64,000 nt of DNA from positions 19,482-83,481 of the forward strand of contig NZ_JACHBG010000026.1 in assembly GCF_014207095.1 (NCBI RefSeq). Reading direction: 5' to 3'. A model generated the notes under the pieces. It was not told the DNA's origin. It ran no database searches and saw nothing but the letters and a program-made list of their open reading frames with translations. Positions 6,857 through 15,473 of the stretch are shown piece by piece (positions within the stretch are counted from its first letter, which is position 1; the number at the start of each line of letters is the position of its first letter). The position numbers and the translations under genes were made by a program. The stretch is from Martinezella lusitana. Its GTDB lineage: Bacteria; Pseudomonadota; Alphaproteobacteria; Rhizobiales; Rhizobiaceae.

Positions 6857-8845
6857 ATGTCCCAACCTGTTTCCCTGACATTTCCCGATGGTTCCGTGCG
6901 CAGCTTCGCTGCGGGCACGACCGGTCGCGATGTCGCCGAATCCATTTCCAAGTCGCTTGCCAAGAAGGCTGTCGCCATTGCGCTCGACGGCACGGTGCGC
7001 GACCTTTCCGATCCGATCGTCGATGGCAAGATCGAGATCATCACCCGCAGTGACGACCGTGCGCTCGAGCTGATCCGCCACGACACCGCGCACGTTCTCG
7101 CCGAAGCCGTACAGGAACTCTGGCCGGGAACGCAGGTGACGATCGGCCCGGTCATCGAAAACGGATTCTATTACGACTTCGCCAAGAACGAGCCCTTCAC
7201 GCCCGATGACCTTCCAGTCATCGAGAAGCGGATGCGCGAGATTATTCTGCGCAACAAGCCGTTCACCAAGGAAATCTGGTCGCGCGAGAAGGCGAAGGAG
7301 GTCTTCGCCTCCAAGGGTGAGCGCTACAAGGTGGAGCTGGTCGATGCCATTCCTGAAGGTCAGGATCTGAAGATCTATTACCAGGGTGACTGGTTCGACC
7401 TCTGCCGTGGTCCGCACATGGCCTCGACGGGCCAGATCGGTAATGCCTTCAAGCTGATGAAGGTGGCCGGCGCCTACTGGCGCGGCGACAGCAACAACCC
7501 GATGCTGACCCGCATCTACGGCACGGCATTCGCCGAGCAGGCGGACCTGGACAACTATCTGCACATTCTTGCCGAAGCCGAAAAGCGCGACCATCGCCGT
7601 CTCGGCCGCGAAATGGATCTGTTCCATTTCCAGGAAGAAGGCCCTGGCGTCGTCTTCTGGCACGGCAAGGGCTGGCGGATGTTCCAGACGCTGGTCTCCT
7701 ACATGCGCCGGCGGCTGCAGGGCGACTATCAGGAAGTCAATGCGCCGCAGGTGCTCGACAAGTCGCTTTGGGAGACTTCGGGGCACTGGGGTTGGTACCG
7801 CGATAACATGTTCAAGGTCACCGTTGCCGGCGACGATACCGACGACGATCGTGTCTTCGCGCTGAAGCCGATGAACTGCCCAGGCCATATCCAGATCTTC
7901 AAGCACGGCTTGAAATCTTACCGCGAACTGCCGATCCGTCTTGCGGAATTCGGTGCCGTTCATCGTTACGAGCCCTCGGGCGCGTTGCACGGCCTGATGC
8001 GCGTGCGCGGTTTCACGCAGGACGACGCCCACATCTTCTGCACCGACGAGCAGATGGCCGCCGAATGCCTGAAGATCAACGATCTCATCCTGTCGGTCTA
8101 TGAAGACTTCGGCTTCAAAGAGATCGTCGTCAAGCTCTCGACCCGCCCGGAAAAGCGCGTCGGTTCAGATGACCTCTGGGATCGCGCTGAAAGCGTGATG
8201 ATGGACGTGCTGAAGACGATCGAAGCGCAGTCCGAAGGACGTATTAAAACCGGCATTCTGCCGGGCGAGGGTGCGTTCTACGGTCCGAAGTTCGAATATA
8301 CGCTCAAGGACGCCATCGGTCGTGAATGGCAGTGCGGCACGACGCAGGTCGACTTCAACCTGCCGGAGCGCTTCGGTGCTTTCTACATCGACCAGCATTC
8401 GGAAAAGACGCAGCCGGTGATGATCCACCGCGCCATCTGCGGCTCTATGGAGCGCTTCCTCGGCATCCTGATCGAGAACTTTGCCGGCCATATGCCGCTC
8501 TGGGTCTCGCCGCTGCAGGTCGTCGTTGCAACGATCACCTCGGAAGCCGATGCCTATGGCGAAGAAGTTGCTGAAGCGCTGCGCGATGCCGGTCTCGATG
8601 TCGAGACCGACTTCCGCAACGAGAAGATCAACTACAAGATCCGCGAGCATTCGGTGACGAAGGTTCCGGTGATCATCGTTTGCGGCAAGAAGGAAGCAGA
8701 AGAGCGTTCGGTCAATATCCGCCGCCTCGGCAGCCAGTCGCAGACCTCGATGTCGCTCGACGAAGCCATCGCGTCGCTCACCCTGGAAGCAACGCCGCCG
8801 GACGTTCTGCGCAAGCGCGAAGCCCGGCGCGTCAAGGCCGCTTGA
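6857..8845 (+). CDS. thrS: threonyl-tRNA synthetase
   Basis: Charges tRNA-Thr with threonine. The 662-residue protein has an N-terminal TGS domain (residues 1-60), an editing domain including a HDTAHVLAEA pattern, and the class II catalytic core. Motif 2 is YEPSGALHGLMRVRGFTQDDAH and motif 3 is PVMIHRAICGSMERF, with zinc ligands in MNCPGH. The C-terminal anticodon-binding domain follows from about residue 550. ATG at 6857 lies behind GACAAGGAGAA, a good ribosome binding site. Transcription probably ends at the hairpin just after the stop. Confidence 0.97.
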   Translation: MSQPVSLTFPDGSVRSFAAGTTGRDVAESISKSLAKKAVAIALDGTVRDLSDPIVDGKIEIITRSDDRALELIRHDTAHVLAEAVQELWPGTQVTIGPVIENGFYYDFAKNEPFTPDDLPVIEKRMREIILRNKPFTKEIWSREKAKEVFASKGERYKVELVDAIPEGQDLKIYYQGDWFDLCRGPHMASTGQIGNAFKLMKVAGAYWRGDSNNPMLTRIYGTAFAEQADLDNYLHILAEAEKRDHRRLGREMDLFHFQEEGPGVVFWHGKGWRMFQTLVSYMRRRLQGDYQEVNAPQVLDKSLWETSGHWGWYRDNMFKVTVAGDDTDDDRVFALKPMNCPGHIQIFKHGLKSYRELPIRLAEFGAVHRYEPSGALHGLMRVRGFTQDDAHIFCTDEQMAAECLKINDLILSVYEDFGFKEIVVKLSTRPEKRVGSDDLWDRAESVMMDVLKTIEAQSEGRIKTGILPGEGAFYGPKFEYTLKDAIGREWQCGTTQVDFNLPERFGAFYIDQHSEKTQPVMIHRAICGSMERFLGILIENFAGHMPLWVSPLQVVVATITSEADAYGEEVAEALRDAGLDVETDFRNEKINYKIREHSVTKVPVIIVCGKKEAEERSVNIRRLGSQSQTSMSLDEAIASLTLEATPPDVLRKREARRVKAA

Positions 8846-8856
8846 CGCCAATCGTC

Positions 8857-8885
8857 TCTGACGGCACCTTCAGGGTGCCGTCAGA
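8857..8885 (+). terminator. hairpin after thrS
   Basis: A 12-bp perfect stem, TCTGACGGCACC / GGTGCCGTCAGA, has a 5-base loop and starts 12 bases past the thrS stop. There is no long T-run, so it is a likely but not classical terminator. Confidence 0.6.
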
Positions 8886-8925
8886 CAACTGACATAAAGC
8901 TTTCATATAGTAGAAAATCAAAGCG

Positions 8926-9825
8926 TTGCTGCAGCCGCAGAGTGCGCCGCAGTGGAAGATAGGAGCGGGGCAGCCCGTCGCGCATTTGGATTTCAAAGAA
9001 TTATCCTACGCCAATGAACGGGATCCGCGCATAAAACGCTGGTTCATCCGCTCCATTGAAGGCCTGTCCGGCCGTGATCGCTATGCTCGGCTCTACGATA
9101 TCTGGCGCACCGATATCATCGGCAAGAGCGAGCGTGTATTCGGCAAGATGCTCGACCTTATCGATGTTCGCCTACTCGCCAAGGGGGAATGGCCGCCACG
9201 GGAAATCCCCGAGGCGCCTATCGTCATCGTCGCCAATCATCCCTACGGCATCGGCGACGGGATCGCCGTCCTGGCGCTTGCCGAACAGCTCGGTCGCCCG
9301 TTCAAGGTGCTGATCAACAACGAGTTGTTGAAGGTGCCGGAGATGTACGATTATTCGCTTCCTGTTTCCTTCGAGGAAACCAAGGAGGCGATGGCGATCA
9401 ACATGAAGACGCGCCACGAGGCGGTTCGCCTGCTCAAGGAAGGCACCACGATCATCGTCTTCCCGGCCGGCGGCGTTGCGACCGCGAAAAAAGGCTTTGG
9501 CCGCGCCGAAGACCTGCCCTGGAAGATATTTCCCGCCAAACTCATCCAGGCGGCACGCGCCAGCGTTATTCCGATCTACTTCGAAGGGCAGAATGGCCGG
9601 CTCTTCCATCTGGCAAGCCGTCTCTCGATGACGCTGCGCATATCGCTGCTGATCCGCGAATTTCGGCGCCTTTCCGGAAGCACCATCACGGCGCATATCG
9701 GTGCGCTGATGAGCTGGGAAGCGCTCAGTGAGGGAAGCGATCGTAAGGATCTGCTCTCAAAGCTCTACGCCGCCGTATTCTCTATGGCGCCACCGCGAAA
9801 AATGTCGCGCCGAAAAGCGGTTTGA
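8926..9825 (+). CDS. lysophospholipid acyltransferase family protein
   Basis: A 299-residue protein of the PlsC/LPLAT superfamily. The catalytic motif reads NHPYGIGDG, an HX5D form like the 'NHP.G..DG' version of COG3176-type acyltransferases, not the HX4D of classical PlsC. FPAGGVATAKK (about residue 180) fits the 'FP.G' acceptor motif. It should transfer an acyl chain to a lyso-lipid at the membrane. Ornithine-lipid or phospholipid synthesis is possible but unproven. The TTG start at 8926 is uncertain because no strong ribosome binding site is visible. Confidence 0.75.
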   Translation: MLQPQSAPQWKIGAGQPVAHLDFKELSYANERDPRIKRWFIRSIEGLSGRDRYARLYDIWRTDIIGKSERVFGKMLDLIDVRLLAKGEWPPREIPEAPIVIVANHPYGIGDGIAVLALAEQLGRPFKVLINNELLKVPEMYDYSLPVSFEETKEAMAINMKTRHEAVRLLKEGTTIIVFPAGGVATAKKGFGRAEDLPWKIFPAKLIQAARASVIPIYFEGQNGRLFHLASRLSMTLRISLLIREFRRLSGSTITAHIGALMSWEALSEGSDRKDLLSKLYAAVFSMAPPRKMSRRKAV

Positions 9826-9852
9826 CGGGCTAAGTCTATCAAGACGGAAGCG

Positions 9853-9876
9853 GGTGCCTGAAAAGCCGCAGGCACC
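9853..9876. terminator. bidirectional hairpin between convergent genes
   Basis: GGTGCCTG / CAGGCACC forms an 8-bp stem with an 8-base loop, directly between the acyltransferase and the convergent secreted-protein gene. Confidence 0.5.
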
Positions 9877-9877
9877 G

Positions 9878-10999
9878 TCAATCCATGCTGTCGCCTTCAT
9901 CGCCAGCGGTGGGGGCCAGCTGTTCGTATGTGGGAAGCGGCTGCTGGTTCGAGGTCGCCGGCTGGCTCTGCGGCGATTGCGTCTGGCGCATCTGGGGCAT
10001 TTGCAGCGGAAGCTGCTGGGCCGGTTGCCGTCCGTCGACCTCTTGCGGCTGCTGCTGCTTCATCAGCACTTCAACATCGGTATTCATGCCCGCAGCCACG
10101 GTAAAATCGCGCTGATAGATCTTGTCCTTGTTGCGGGCAACGGCAGTATAGCGACCCTCGGCAAGCACCATGGTCGGAAAGGCGCTGACGCTTTCGCCGA
10201 CGATATCGCCGGCCGACGTCAGTATCGACCAGGCGGTATCGGCGATCGCCTCGCTGCCGGCGTCGGACACTAGCTTGAAGGTGATCTTGGCCGCTCGGTG
10301 CTGGATGGTTGCCTCCGTCACCTTGCCAGCTTCGACCTGGATATCGGCACGGATGACCGCGTTAACTTCGCCATATTCTGAAACGATGTGGTAGGTGCCG
10401 GCACTTAGGCCGACGAGTGTATTCGGCTTGACATCATCCATGACAAGGCCGCGTTCGCCATCGTCCTTGGCTTCGCTGGAATAGATCGAGAAGCTCAATT
10501 CATCCGGCGGGATGCGGACATCGGATCCGGATACGGCGTTCAACACCATGCCGCCGGCATCGAGCACCATGGTCTGCTTCTGCGTTTCGCCGGTTTCAGA
10601 TACGCTGAGCTTCTTGGTAACACCGGCGCGGCCGAACGAGACGTTGACGAAATAATCTCCGGGCATGAGGTGGAATGAGGCCGAGCCGCCCTTCGAGCTA
10701 GCCACCAGCGGCAGTTTGCCGTCAGCGCCTGCAATCGGGCTGAAGACATACCAGGAGAGGCCCTGCTGCTGCGGGCTGCTCTGTGGCGTCATTTTGGCTT
10801 CGAGCGAAACGTCCTTCAGTGAGCGCGCGGCGGAATTCTCGCCATCAGGCGCAACGAACGCATTGAGCTTCGGCATCTTCACGCTGCCGTCAAGCTGCTT
10901 GAACTCCTTGAAAGCTTCCTGCGCCGAGGCGTTTGTGCAGAGGCAGCCGAGAACCGCGAGAGCCGCGCTCAATCGGCGAGCCGATGAAATGCCTGACAT
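9878..10999 (-). CDS. hypothetical secreted protein with repeated beta-type domains
   Basis: A 373-residue protein that I cannot place in a characterised family. An N-terminal signal peptide is clear: basic start, hydrophobic core (LSAALAVLGCLC), cleavage near ASA-QEAF. The body has recurring segments such as PGDYFVNVSFGRAG, AGTYHIVSEYGEVNAVI and EGRYTAVARNKDKIYQRDF. These look like successive small beta-sandwich modules, each with an aromatic Tyr turn. The C-terminal 50 residues are Gln/Pro-rich. It is probably periplasmic. ATG at 10999 is chosen for the signal peptide; an upstream in-frame ATG at 11056 is possible. Confidence 0.7.
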   Translation of the reverse strand: MSGISSARRLSAALAVLGCLCTNASAQEAFKEFKQLDGSVKMPKLNAFVAPDGENSAARSLKDVSLEAKMTPQSSPQQQGLSWYVFSPIAGADGKLPLVASSKGGSASFHLMPGDYFVNVSFGRAGVTKKLSVSETGETQKQTMVLDAGGMVLNAVSGSDVRIPPDELSFSIYSSEAKDDGERGLVMDDVKPNTLVGLSAGTYHIVSEYGEVNAVIRADIQVEAGKVTEATIQHRAAKITFKLVSDAGSEAIADTAWSILTSAGDIVGESVSAFPTMVLAEGRYTAVARNKDKIYQRDFTVAAGMNTDVEVLMKQQQPQEVDGRQPAQQLPLQMPQMRQTQSPQSQPATSNQQPLPTYEQLAPTAGDEGDSMD

Positions 11000-11108
11000 G
11001 GGTTCCGAACCGATTGACTTCCGATAAGACACACGCCACTTCAAAACCAATGCCATGACAAATTCAAGGCCTGCATCCTCTTATCCGTTAAATGAAAGCA
11101 ATCACTCC

Positions 11109-11696
11109 ATGAAAACCGATATTAAGCTGATCGATTATCTTGCCGTGCGCAGATCCATTCCTGCCTTTCAGATGGCTGAACCAGGCCCGGAAAAGGCTGA
11201 GATCGAGGAGATTATCCGCCTGGCCTCGCGTGTTCCCGATCACGGCAAGCTCGCGCCCTGGCGTTTTATCGTCTATCGCGGTGAGGAACGTACGCGGATC
11301 GGCGAGGAATTGCTGAAGCTCGCTTTGGAGGCCAAGCCCGACTTGTCGGAAGAGATGATTCAGGTGGAGCGTACCCGTTTCACGCGCGCGCCGGTCGTGA
11401 TCGCCGTCGTCAGCAAGGCAGCGCCGCACGTGAAGATCCCCGAGTGGGAGCAATTGATGTCGGCCGGGGCGCTTTGCCTCAATTTGCTGATTTCCGCCAA
11501 TGCCCACGGCTGGGTATCGAACTGGTTGACCGAATGGTTTGCCTATGACGAACGCGCCTATCCGCTGCTCGGCGTTGCTCGTGGCGAAAAAGTCGCCGGC
11601 TTCATCCATATCGGCTCTTCGGACTTTCCGCCCGTGGAGCGTCCACGCCCTGAGTTGGCGGAAACCGTAACCTGGGTCGGAGGCGACGACGCCTGA
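11109..11696 (+). CDS. nitroreductase family protein
   Basis: A 195-residue FMN-dependent oxidoreductase of the nitroreductase fold. The N-terminal RRSIPAFQMAEPGPEK region followed by ASRVPDHGKLAPWRF matches the YdjA-like FMN-binding start, and GALCLNLLISANAHGWVSNW is the conserved central helix. The natural substrate is unknown for most members. The ATG at 11109 fits the family N-terminus; an upstream ATG at 11055 would add 18 residues. It overlaps the flavin reductase gene by one base (TGATG), so the two are translationally coupled. Confidence 0.85.
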   Translation: MKTDIKLIDYLAVRRSIPAFQMAEPGPEKAEIEEIIRLASRVPDHGKLAPWRFIVYRGEERTRIGEELLKLALEAKPDLSEEMIQVERTRFTRAPVVIAVVSKAAPHVKIPEWEQLMSAGALCLNLLISANAHGWVSNWLTEWFAYDERAYPLLGVARGEKVAGFIHIGSSDFPPVERPRPELAETVTWVGGDDA

Positions 11697-12301
11697 TGTT
11701 CTATTCGACGGACACCAATCGTCATGGCCTGGCGCATGATCCGTTCAAGGCGATCGTCGCGCCGAGGCCGATCGGCTGGATCGGCAGCAAGGGCAGGGAC
11801 GGTTCGCTGAACCTGTCCCCCTATTCCTTCTTCAATGCGGTCAGCGACCGGCCGAAGCTGGTGATGTTCTCCTCGTCCGGCCGCAAGGACAGCGCGCGCA
11901 ACGTCGAGGAAACGGGTGTCTTCACCGCCAACCTTGTCAGCCGCAATCTCGTGGAGAAGATGAACCACTCGTCGATTGCGGCACCTTATGGTGTCAGCGA
12001 GTTCGAGCTGGCCGGGTTGACGGCTGCGCCCGCGAAATTGATCGACGCGCCTTATGTGGGCGAAGCCTTCGCCGTGCTCGAGTGCCGGGTGACGGAGATC
12101 CTCCGGCCGAAGGGCCTCGACGGTGAACCCTCCGAGAATCTCATGGTCATCGGCCAGGTCGTCGGCATCCATATCGATGAGGCGATCATCCGCGATGGCA
12201 GGCTCGACATGGCGCTTGCAAGGCCGGTCGCGCGCATGGGCTATATGGACTACGTCGAAGGCAGTGATGTTTTCGAAATGATGCGCCCCAAGGCTCCCTG
12301 A
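11696..12301 (+). CDS. flavin reductase family protein (FMN-binding split barrel)
   Basis: A 201-residue protein of the flavin-reductase-like split-barrel family. The pattern PRPIGWIGSKG, LNLSPYSFFNAVSDRP and FTANLVSRNLVEKMN is characteristic. Such proteins bind FMN and either reduce free flavin with NAD(P)H or act as small flavoproteins. Coupling to the nitroreductase upstream suggests the pair handles reduced flavin or a shared reductive step, which is an inference from context only. Confidence 0.85.
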   Translation: MFYSTDTNRHGLAHDPFKAIVAPRPIGWIGSKGRDGSLNLSPYSFFNAVSDRPKLVMFSSSGRKDSARNVEETGVFTANLVSRNLVEKMNHSSIAAPYGVSEFELAGLTAAPAKLIDAPYVGEAFAVLECRVTEILRPKGLDGEPSENLMVIGQVVGIHIDEAIIRDGRLDMALARPVARMGYMDYVEGSDVFEMMRPKAP

Positions 12302-12422
12302 TTTCAGCCTTTGTTTTTGAGGGGTTAACAAACACGGTAAACGACCCGTAAACCTTTGCCCACTAACGTTGGCAGCATGAGTTTGCGGGGCCGGAATCGC
12401 CCCGCCGATATCGGGGCGTTAC

Positions 12423-13559
12423 GTGATCATAGAAGCATTCCTTCGTTGGGCTGAGACCGCAAAGGCAGAAAACCGGGCAAGGGCCGCCAATGCGCTCGGC
12501 CGCGCCTATCTCCAGTCGGAAATGCCGAAGGAAGAGCGCGTCGCCGCCGAGATGGCGATGACCTATCTGCTGGATGATCCGTCACCCCGCGTGCGGCTTT
12601 CCCTCGCCGAAGCGGTGGCGTATTCCCCCAGAACTCCTCGCAACGTGATTCTGACGCTTGCAGAAGACCAGCCAGAGATCGCAGGACAGATCATTCTGTT
12701 TTCGCCGGTGTTTACCGATGGAGACCTTGTCGATCTCGTACTGCATGGCAGCGATGTAACGCGGGTGCTGATTGCATCGCGCGGGCAAGTACCCCGCGTC
12801 GTTTGTGCGGCGCTCGCAGAAATCGGCGAAGAGACCGAAATCCTGTGCCTTCTCGAAAATGACGGCGCCCTGCTGTCGCAGGCTTCGCTGAAGCGCATTG
12901 CCGAGCGTCTCGGCGACTGTGCCGACATACGCGGCCTTCTTCTTTCCCGCGATGTTCTCGCCTCCGACGTCAGGCACTTGCTGATGCGTCGGGTCAGCGA
13001 GGCACTGTCGGAATCGAACCTCATTCAGACGGTGATTGGCACCGGCAGGTTGCAGCAAGTGGCGCGCGAGGCGAGCGACTCCGCCGCAGTCGCAATCGCC
13101 GGGTCGACACAACACGAACAATTGCCCGATCTGGTCGAACATCTGAGGCAATCCGGCTGGTTGACGCCGGCATTCCTGATGCACGCCTTGTGTTCCGGCA
13201 AGGTCGATTTCTTCACCTGCGCGATAACCAATCTTTCTGGCTGTGATGAGCGGCGCGTTCGCTCCATCATCTCAAGGGGGCGGGTCTATGCGATCCGCGC
13301 GCTTTACGAGAGCGCAGGCCTCTCGCGGGATATCAGCATCGTGTTCATAGAAGCAACGTTGATCTGGCGCGAGGCATCGCGCAAGAACGGCGAGGCCATG
13401 CTGGAAAATGTTTCTTCCCGCCTAGCTCGCAAGTTCCGGCTCGCGGAGCAATCGACCGCGGCGACGCAGCTGCTGGACATGGTGGAGAAGCTTGCGAATA
13501 CGGAACGGCGGCAAACGGCGAGGAATTTCGCGGCACTGGCGACCCTTGCCGCCGCGTGA
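12423..13559 (+). CDS. DUF2336 domain-containing protein
   Basis: A 378-residue cytoplasmic, largely helical protein of the alphaproteobacterial DUF2336 family. The N-terminal 200 residues have HEAT-like character (LDDPSPRVRLSLAEAVAYSP, then LAEDQPEIAGQIILFSPVF), which is the family hallmark. Biochemical function is not established. The gene begins with GTG at 12423 and follows a 120-base spacer. No obvious operon partner is present; the downstream GNAT gene starts after a short gap. Confidence 0.85.
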   Translation: MIIEAFLRWAETAKAENRARAANALGRAYLQSEMPKEERVAAEMAMTYLLDDPSPRVRLSLAEAVAYSPRTPRNVILTLAEDQPEIAGQIILFSPVFTDGDLVDLVLHGSDVTRVLIASRGQVPRVVCAALAEIGEETEILCLLENDGALLSQASLKRIAERLGDCADIRGLLLSRDVLASDVRHLLMRRVSEALSESNLIQTVIGTGRLQQVAREASDSAAVAIAGSTQHEQLPDLVEHLRQSGWLTPAFLMHALCSGKVDFFTCAITNLSGCDERRVRSIISRGRVYAIRALYESAGLSRDISIVFIEATLIWREASRKNGEAMLENVSSRLARKFRLAEQSTAATQLLDMVEKLANTERRQTARNFAALATLAAA

Positions 13560-13601
13560 TATCCAGCAAGCGACTTGTTTGCGAGGTATATTTTGTCCCT
13601 G

Positions 13602-14057
13602 ATGATCGCTATCGAATCGCCCCGCCAGGATGGCGTCATCCGTCTTCTGGAGATGTCGGATGCCTTTGCGGAATCATTGTACCCGGCTGAGAGCAACCAC
13701 ATGCTCGATCTCTCTTCGCTAGAGAAACCAGAGGTAACCTTCTGGGTTGCCAGGATCGCGGGTGATATCGTCGGCTGCTGCGCACTGGTCGGGGCCGGCG
13801 ATGGAAGTGCCGAGATCAAGCGCATGTTCGTAGACCCTGCCGCCAGAGGGCAGAGCGTTGCTCGAAAGCTGATGGAGACGGTTGAAGCAACAGCGATCGA
13901 AAAGCGGTTCGACGCCATCCGGCTGGAAACCGGCATCTATCAACCGGAAGCAATCGGCCTCTATAAGAAGTTCGGCTATACCGAAATCCCCGCCTTTGGC
14001 AGCTATTTGCCTGACCCGCTCAGCCTGTTCATGGAGAAGCGCCTCAATCAGGCTTGA
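13602..14057 (+). CDS. GNAT family N-acetyltransferase
   Basis: A protein of about 151 residues with the GNAT acetyl-CoA fold. Motif A is visible as IKRMFVDPAARGQSVARKLME (the R.xxG/A loop reads RGQSVA), with the C-terminal YKKFGYTEIPAFG motif B. The small-molecule or protein target is unknown. GAGG at 13583-13586 better serves a TTG at 13593, so translation may start three codons earlier than the ATG at 13602 used here. Confidence 0.85.
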   Translation: MIAIESPRQDGVIRLLEMSDAFAESLYPAESNHMLDLSSLEKPEVTFWVARIAGDIVGCCALVGAGDGSAEIKRMFVDPAARGQSVARKLMETVEATAIEKRFDAIRLETGIYQPEAIGLYKKFGYTEIPAFGSYLPDPLSLFMEKRLNQA

Positions 14058-14098
14058 GGCGGGTCGCGATCTGTTAGCTTTACTGTGTGCGGTTTAGA

Positions 14099-14122
14099 GT
14101 CGTCTATCATCAGATAGACGAC
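14099..14122. terminator. hairpin between convergent GNAT and AI-2E transporter genes
   Basis: GTCGTCTATC-ATCA-GATAGACGAC is a perfect 10-bp stem. A second small stem CGCGCG-CATT-CGCGCG follows at once (14122-14137). There is no T-run. Confidence 0.45.
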
Positions 14123-14155
14123 GCGCGCATTCGCGCGGAGTGTCTTGGGCGAAGC

Positions 14156-15355
14156 CTATTTTTCAGCGCTGTCCTGTAGCTGCAGTTGCAGCTCCGGCTC
14201 TTGCATATGCTGCTCCTCGGTCAATTCGGCCTCGCGGATCCATTCGCGCCAGATTGCGACGATGATGGCCATCAGCACAGGGCCGATGAATAGGCCAAGG
14301 AAGCCCATGGTTTTCACGCCGCCGACAAGGCCGAAGAAGGTTGGCAGGAACGGCAGCTTGATCGGCCCGCCCACGAGCTTCGGACGAAGCGTCTTATCGA
14401 CGATGAAGAGTTCGATCGTGCCCCAGAGGAAGAGGGCTATACCTGCCCAGAGCGAGCCGCTTGCGATGAGATAGATGGAGACCAATGACATCGACAGCGG
14501 AGCGCCGCCCGGCACCAGAGCCATGACGCCGGTCAGGACGCCGAGCGTAATGGCAGACGGAGCGCCGGCGATCCAATAGGCGATGCCGAGAACGATGCCT
14601 TCGCCGATGGCGATCAGCGTCATGCCCATAACGGTGGAGCTGATTGTCGCCGGCACGACGCGGGAAATGCGCTCCCAGCGGTTCGGAAGAATGCGTTCGC
14701 CAAGTAAATCGACCTGACGGACGAAGGTCGAACCGTCGCGATAGATGAAGAACAGGGCGATCAGCATGAAGAGCAGGGTCAGGACGACGTGAAACGCATT
14801 GCCGCCGGCGGCAAGCACGGCCCTGTATATATTGCCGATGTGCGCGCCGCTGACGATCTGGGCCAATTCGCCGAGAGAGCCGGGGCTGCCTACATACTGT
14901 ACCCATTGATCGCCAAGCCATGAGCCGACGACGGGCAGGGCCAGGATCCATTGCGGCGGTGGAGCACCATCGCGATTGACGTGCACCGCCCAGCCGAACC
15001 AGTCGCGCACTTCACCGGCCATATAGAGCGCTGAGAGGACGATTGGCAGGACGAGGAACGTCACGATGAAGGCTATGGCTATGCTGGCCGCAAGTGTGGT
15101 GTTTCCACCTGTGCGGCGCACGAGATCGCTATAGAGCGGCCAGGTGGCAAAGCCGATGACAGCCGCCGCCAAAACCGGAACGAGGAAGCCGTAGAAAAAG
15201 TAGATGCCGGCAATTGCTATGAGGATAAGAAGCCAGCGGGCTGCAGAGATGGATGGTATAAGAGGCATTCGCGCATGCGCGCTTGGTCCGAGCCAACGAT
15301 GCTCTTTCAGCTTCTGACGTTCAAAGACACCCACCAGACCTACTTCGCCCCACAT
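14156..15355 (-). CDS. AI-2E family transporter (PerM/YdiK-like)
   Basis: A 399-residue polytopic membrane protein of the AI-2 exporter (UPF0118) family. It has about seven to eight hydrophobic segments, with paired helices near the N-terminus (LLILIAIAGIYFFYGFLVPV) and the family's C-terminal GGAPLSMSLVSIYL and GPIKLPFLPTFFGLVGGV segments. The family name comes from TqsA, but many members move other solutes or ions, so the substrate is open. The tail is Glu/Gln-rich and cytoplasmic. No clear ribosome binding site marks the start; an in-frame ATG at 15268 is also possible. Confidence 0.85.
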   Translation of the reverse strand: MWGEVGLVGVFERQKLKEHRWLGPSAHARMPLIPSISAARWLLILIAIAGIYFFYGFLVPVLAAAVIGFATWPLYSDLVRRTGGNTTLAASIAIAFIVTFLVLPIVLSALYMAGEVRDWFGWAVHVNRDGAPPPQWILALPVVGSWLGDQWVQYVGSPGSLGELAQIVSGAHIGNIYRAVLAAGGNAFHVVLTLLFMLIALFFIYRDGSTFVRQVDLLGERILPNRWERISRVVPATISSTVMGMTLIAIGEGIVLGIAYWIAGAPSAITLGVLTGVMALVPGGAPLSMSLVSIYLIASGSLWAGIALFLWGTIELFIVDKTLRPKLVGGPIKLPFLPTFFGLVGGVKTMGFLGLFIGPVLMAIIVAIWREWIREAELTEEQHMQEPELQLQLQDSAEK

Positions 15356-15391
15356 TACTAGATTACCCGGTTATGGGGTATGATCTAGGCT

Positions 15392-15415
15392 CTTTCAAGG
15401 GCACCGCCCTGAAAG
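15392..15415. repeat. inverted repeat, possible terminator
   Basis: CTTTCAAGGGC / GCCCTGAAAG pair with one bulged base. It lies between two tandem minus-strand genes. No T-run follows on either strand. Confidence 0.35.
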
Positions 15416-15473
15416 CCTCTTTATTCCGCCGCCGTGACAGTAACACGACTACGTTGCGGATAAATATAAGTTC

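Noticed and set aside
6773..8032. 419-codon minus-strand ORF opposite thrS
   Set aside because: It lies wholly antisense to a clear threonyl-tRNA synthetase and has the composition of a GC-rich shadow frame.
12302..12422. CtrA or sigma-54 site before the DUF2336 gene
   Set aside because: GTTAAC is present, but the second half-site spacing is wrong, and the GG/GC pair is 12 rather than 10 bases apart.
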